Source: Eubacterium limosum
GTDB taxonomy: Bacteria > Bacillota > Clostridia > Eubacteriales > Eubacteriaceae
NCBI GenBank assembly: GCA_959020865.1
Contig: CAUEUD010000029.1
Location: forward strand, 1-22,553
Direction: 5' to 3'
Length of the DNA stretch: 22,553 nt
Every line of letters begins with the position of its first letter. Positions within the stretch are counted from its first letter, which is position 1. Below, one piece after another: positions 21,190 through 22,553 of this stretch. The notes below the pieces were generated by a model, which made no database searches, was not told the DNA's origin, and was given only the letters and a program-made list of their open reading frames with translations. Made by a program: the position numbers and the translations under genes.

Positions 21190-22553
21190 ATGAAGTCCTA
21201 TGAAAAATTCATCTCAAAAGAAGATATACTGAAAATCCATGAAAATACCCTTAAAATCTTAAAAAATGTCGGTGTCATCTTTGAAAACGAGCGGGCCCTC
21301 GAGGTTTTCAGGCGTCATGGCTTGAAAATTGATGGCAACAAAGTTTTTATCGATGAAAAAACGCTGGATCAGTGCACACAATCCGCGCCGGCCGCCTTCA
21401 CCATCTCATCGCCCTCAAAAGGGGATGTCACCCTTGGGGGTGGGAGCCAGATAAGAGCGCCGCAGGGAATGAACATCTACATTGAGGATCAGGGAAAAAT
21501 AAGAAAAATGAACAATGAAGATGTGATCAATCAATTTAAGCTGGGAAATTCAAGCACTGCTGTGCACACAACGAACAGCGGTAATCTGGCAGACTATACG
21601 GGCTGTAACGCTGAACAGATCCAGTTCGGCATGCTCGCGCTGTCGCTGCGTTATGCCAAGAAATTGAATATCGTGGGCTGTACGAATGAAGACTATATTC
21701 CCAAAGAAGCCATTTATGATTCGACACGTAAGGGCATTCAGCTTGTAAAGCGGTTTGAGGGCGTCGAGGATAAATATGTACAGATGCGCGGGATGAACTC
21801 ACTTTCTCCATTGGCGTATGACTATGCTCCGATTGAGCGGATATTTGCCCTGCTGGATGAAAACCAGCCTGTACAGATATCGCCCTGCGCGATGCCGCTT
21901 CTGACTGCACCGGCATCCCTGGCAGGGTTGATGTCAACGACGAACGCTGAAATTCTGGCGGGCTTAGTGCTGGTTCAGCTCGTGAATCCTGGTAATCCGT
22001 TTATGTATGGCAACGTATCCGGCGGCACCAATATGAAAACCATTCAGCTGAGCATGGGATCGCCGGAAGCTTCGCTGGTGAACTACGTGACAGCCGGACT
22101 TGCGGATCTGTACCAGGTTCCCTTCAGGACAGGGGGCGCCTTCAATGATGCCAAGGATTTCGACCCGCAGATGGGCCTTGAGTCAATGATGATGCTCTAC
22201 TCGACCATTGACTGCGGCGCAGATTTTACCATGCATTCCATTGGAACCATGGGTACCTACAATGTCACAAGCATGGAAAAATATATCCTCGACGAAGAAA
22301 TCATCCATATGCTTCATCGATTATTCCGAGGGGTGGACTGCAATGAGGAAAAGCTGTGCTACAGTGAAATTGAAAAGGTTGGCCCCAGGGGCGCTTTTCT
22401 GAGAGGAAGAACACCAAAAATGTACCGTGAAGAGGTATACCTGCCGTCGATCCTCAACAAGGATGATCCCAATAACTGGCAGCATCTTGGCTCAGTCCCG
22501 CTTCGGCAGACAGCTCGCGAAGCGGCACAAAAGCGTATTGACGAATTTGAAGC
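21190..22553 (+). CDS. second MttB-family methyltransferase, 3' end beyond window
   Basis: An open frame from ATG 21190 (AAAGGAAG upstream) runs 454 codons to the window edge without a stop, so only about 20-30 residues should be missing. It is a clear paralog of the 18467 gene: FENERALEVFRRHG (31-44), LGGGSQIRAPQGMNIYIEDQ (82-101), RFEGVEDKY (188-196), NSLSPLAYD (203-211), YGNVSGGTNMKTIQLSMG (273-290), FRTGGAFNDAKDFDPQMG (312-329), and GPRGAFLRGRTPKMYREE (398-415). No in-frame amber codon. Residues about 120-170 differ strongly from the first paralog while the flanks stay similar, which suggests a different substrate or corrinoid partner. The gap to the MFS gene is 18 bases. The corrinoid protein gene may follow outside the window. 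Confidence 0.9.
   Translation, partial: MKSYEKFISKEDILKIHENTLKILKNVGVIFENERALEVFRRHGLKIDGNKVFIDEKTLDQCTQSAPAAFTISSPSKGDVTLGGGSQIRAPQGMNIYIEDQGKIRKMNNEDVINQFKLGNSSTAVHTTNSGNLADYTGCNAEQIQFGMLALSLRYAKKLNIVGCTNEDYIPKEAIYDSTRKGIQLVKRFEGVEDKYVQMRGMNSLSPLAYDYAPIERIFALLDENQPVQISPCAMPLLTAPASLAGLMSTTNAEILAGLVLVQLVNPGNPFMYGNVSGGTNMKTIQLSMGSPEASLVNYVTAGLADLYQVPFRTGGAFNDAKDFDPQMGLESMMMLYSTIDCGADFTMHSIGTMGTYNVTSMEKYILDEEIIHMLHRLFRGVDCNEEKLCYSEIEKVGPRGAFLRGRTPKMYREEVYLPSILNKDDPNNWQHLGSVPLRQTAREAAQKRIDEFE

Noticed and set aside
18467..22553. Pyrrolysine-type MttB with in-frame amber codon
   Set aside because: Both methyltransferase frames are open without any internal TAG, so neither needs pyrrolysine.
1..22553. 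tRNA, rRNA, CRISPR array, transposase, integrase or phage genes
   Set aside because: None seen on reading both strands; no regularly spaced repeats and no mobile-element protein.

Overview
The window looks like chromosomal DNA of a Gram-positive anaerobe of the Eubacterium limosum/callanderi type, a methylotrophic acetogen in Clostridia. The grounds are purine-rich AAAGGAGG-type ribosome binding sites, a glmS ribozyme leader, a phasin-like/UbiB-kinase pair, DUF2284 and YtrA-type ABC genes, and above all MttB-family methyltransferase paralogs without pyrrolysine, a family greatly expanded in that group. The species assignment is inference; no rRNA or other marker gene is present.

Layout. 1-2013 (+): phasin-like protein and an overlapping UbiB/AarF-type kinase. 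2054-4062 (-): a seven-helix AgrC-like sensor kinase with a decayed ATPase half, then an HdeD/DUF308 membrane protein. 4285-6774 (+): a short CstA carbon-starvation transporter and a DUF3089 lipoprotein hydrolase. 6923-7405 (-): TspO. 7590-10900 (+): a GyrI-like effector-binding protein, then a run of an unrecognised Cys-cluster protein, a CPBP-like membrane protein, a sugar O-acetyltransferase and a 70-residue membrane protein. 11098-12964 (+): a GntR(YtrA)-ABC ATPase-permease operon with a consensus promoter and an overlapping operator. 13123-14532 (-): a MATE efflux pump with a perfect sigma-A promoter. 14766-15305 (+): a DUF2284 metal-binding protein. 15410-17503 (+): promoter, glmS ribozyme and glmS. 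17574-18254 (-): a TetR regulator. 18467 to the window end (+): MttB-family methyltransferase, MFS transporter, second MttB-family methyltransferase (cut by the window edge).

How the genes work together. Most of the window is ordinary housekeeping and accessory content. The most promising unit is the last 5 kb. A TetR regulator diverges from an operon of two distinct non-pyrrolysine MttB homologs flanking an MFS carrier. The intergenic region holds three copies of a TTGAA-N3-TTCAA palindrome around a near-consensus promoter. This has the form of a substrate-inducible uptake and corrinoid-dependent demethylation module, feeding methyl groups from an unidentified quaternary amine or similar compound into the Wood-Ljungdahl pathway. 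The corrinoid protein and the methylcorrinoid:tetrahydrofolate methyltransferase are not in the window.

The three convergent gene junctions at about 2.0, 13.0 and 17.5 kb are closed by hairpins sharing one core sequence (GGTACGGTCT/AGACCGTACC), which looks like a dispersed terminator repeat.
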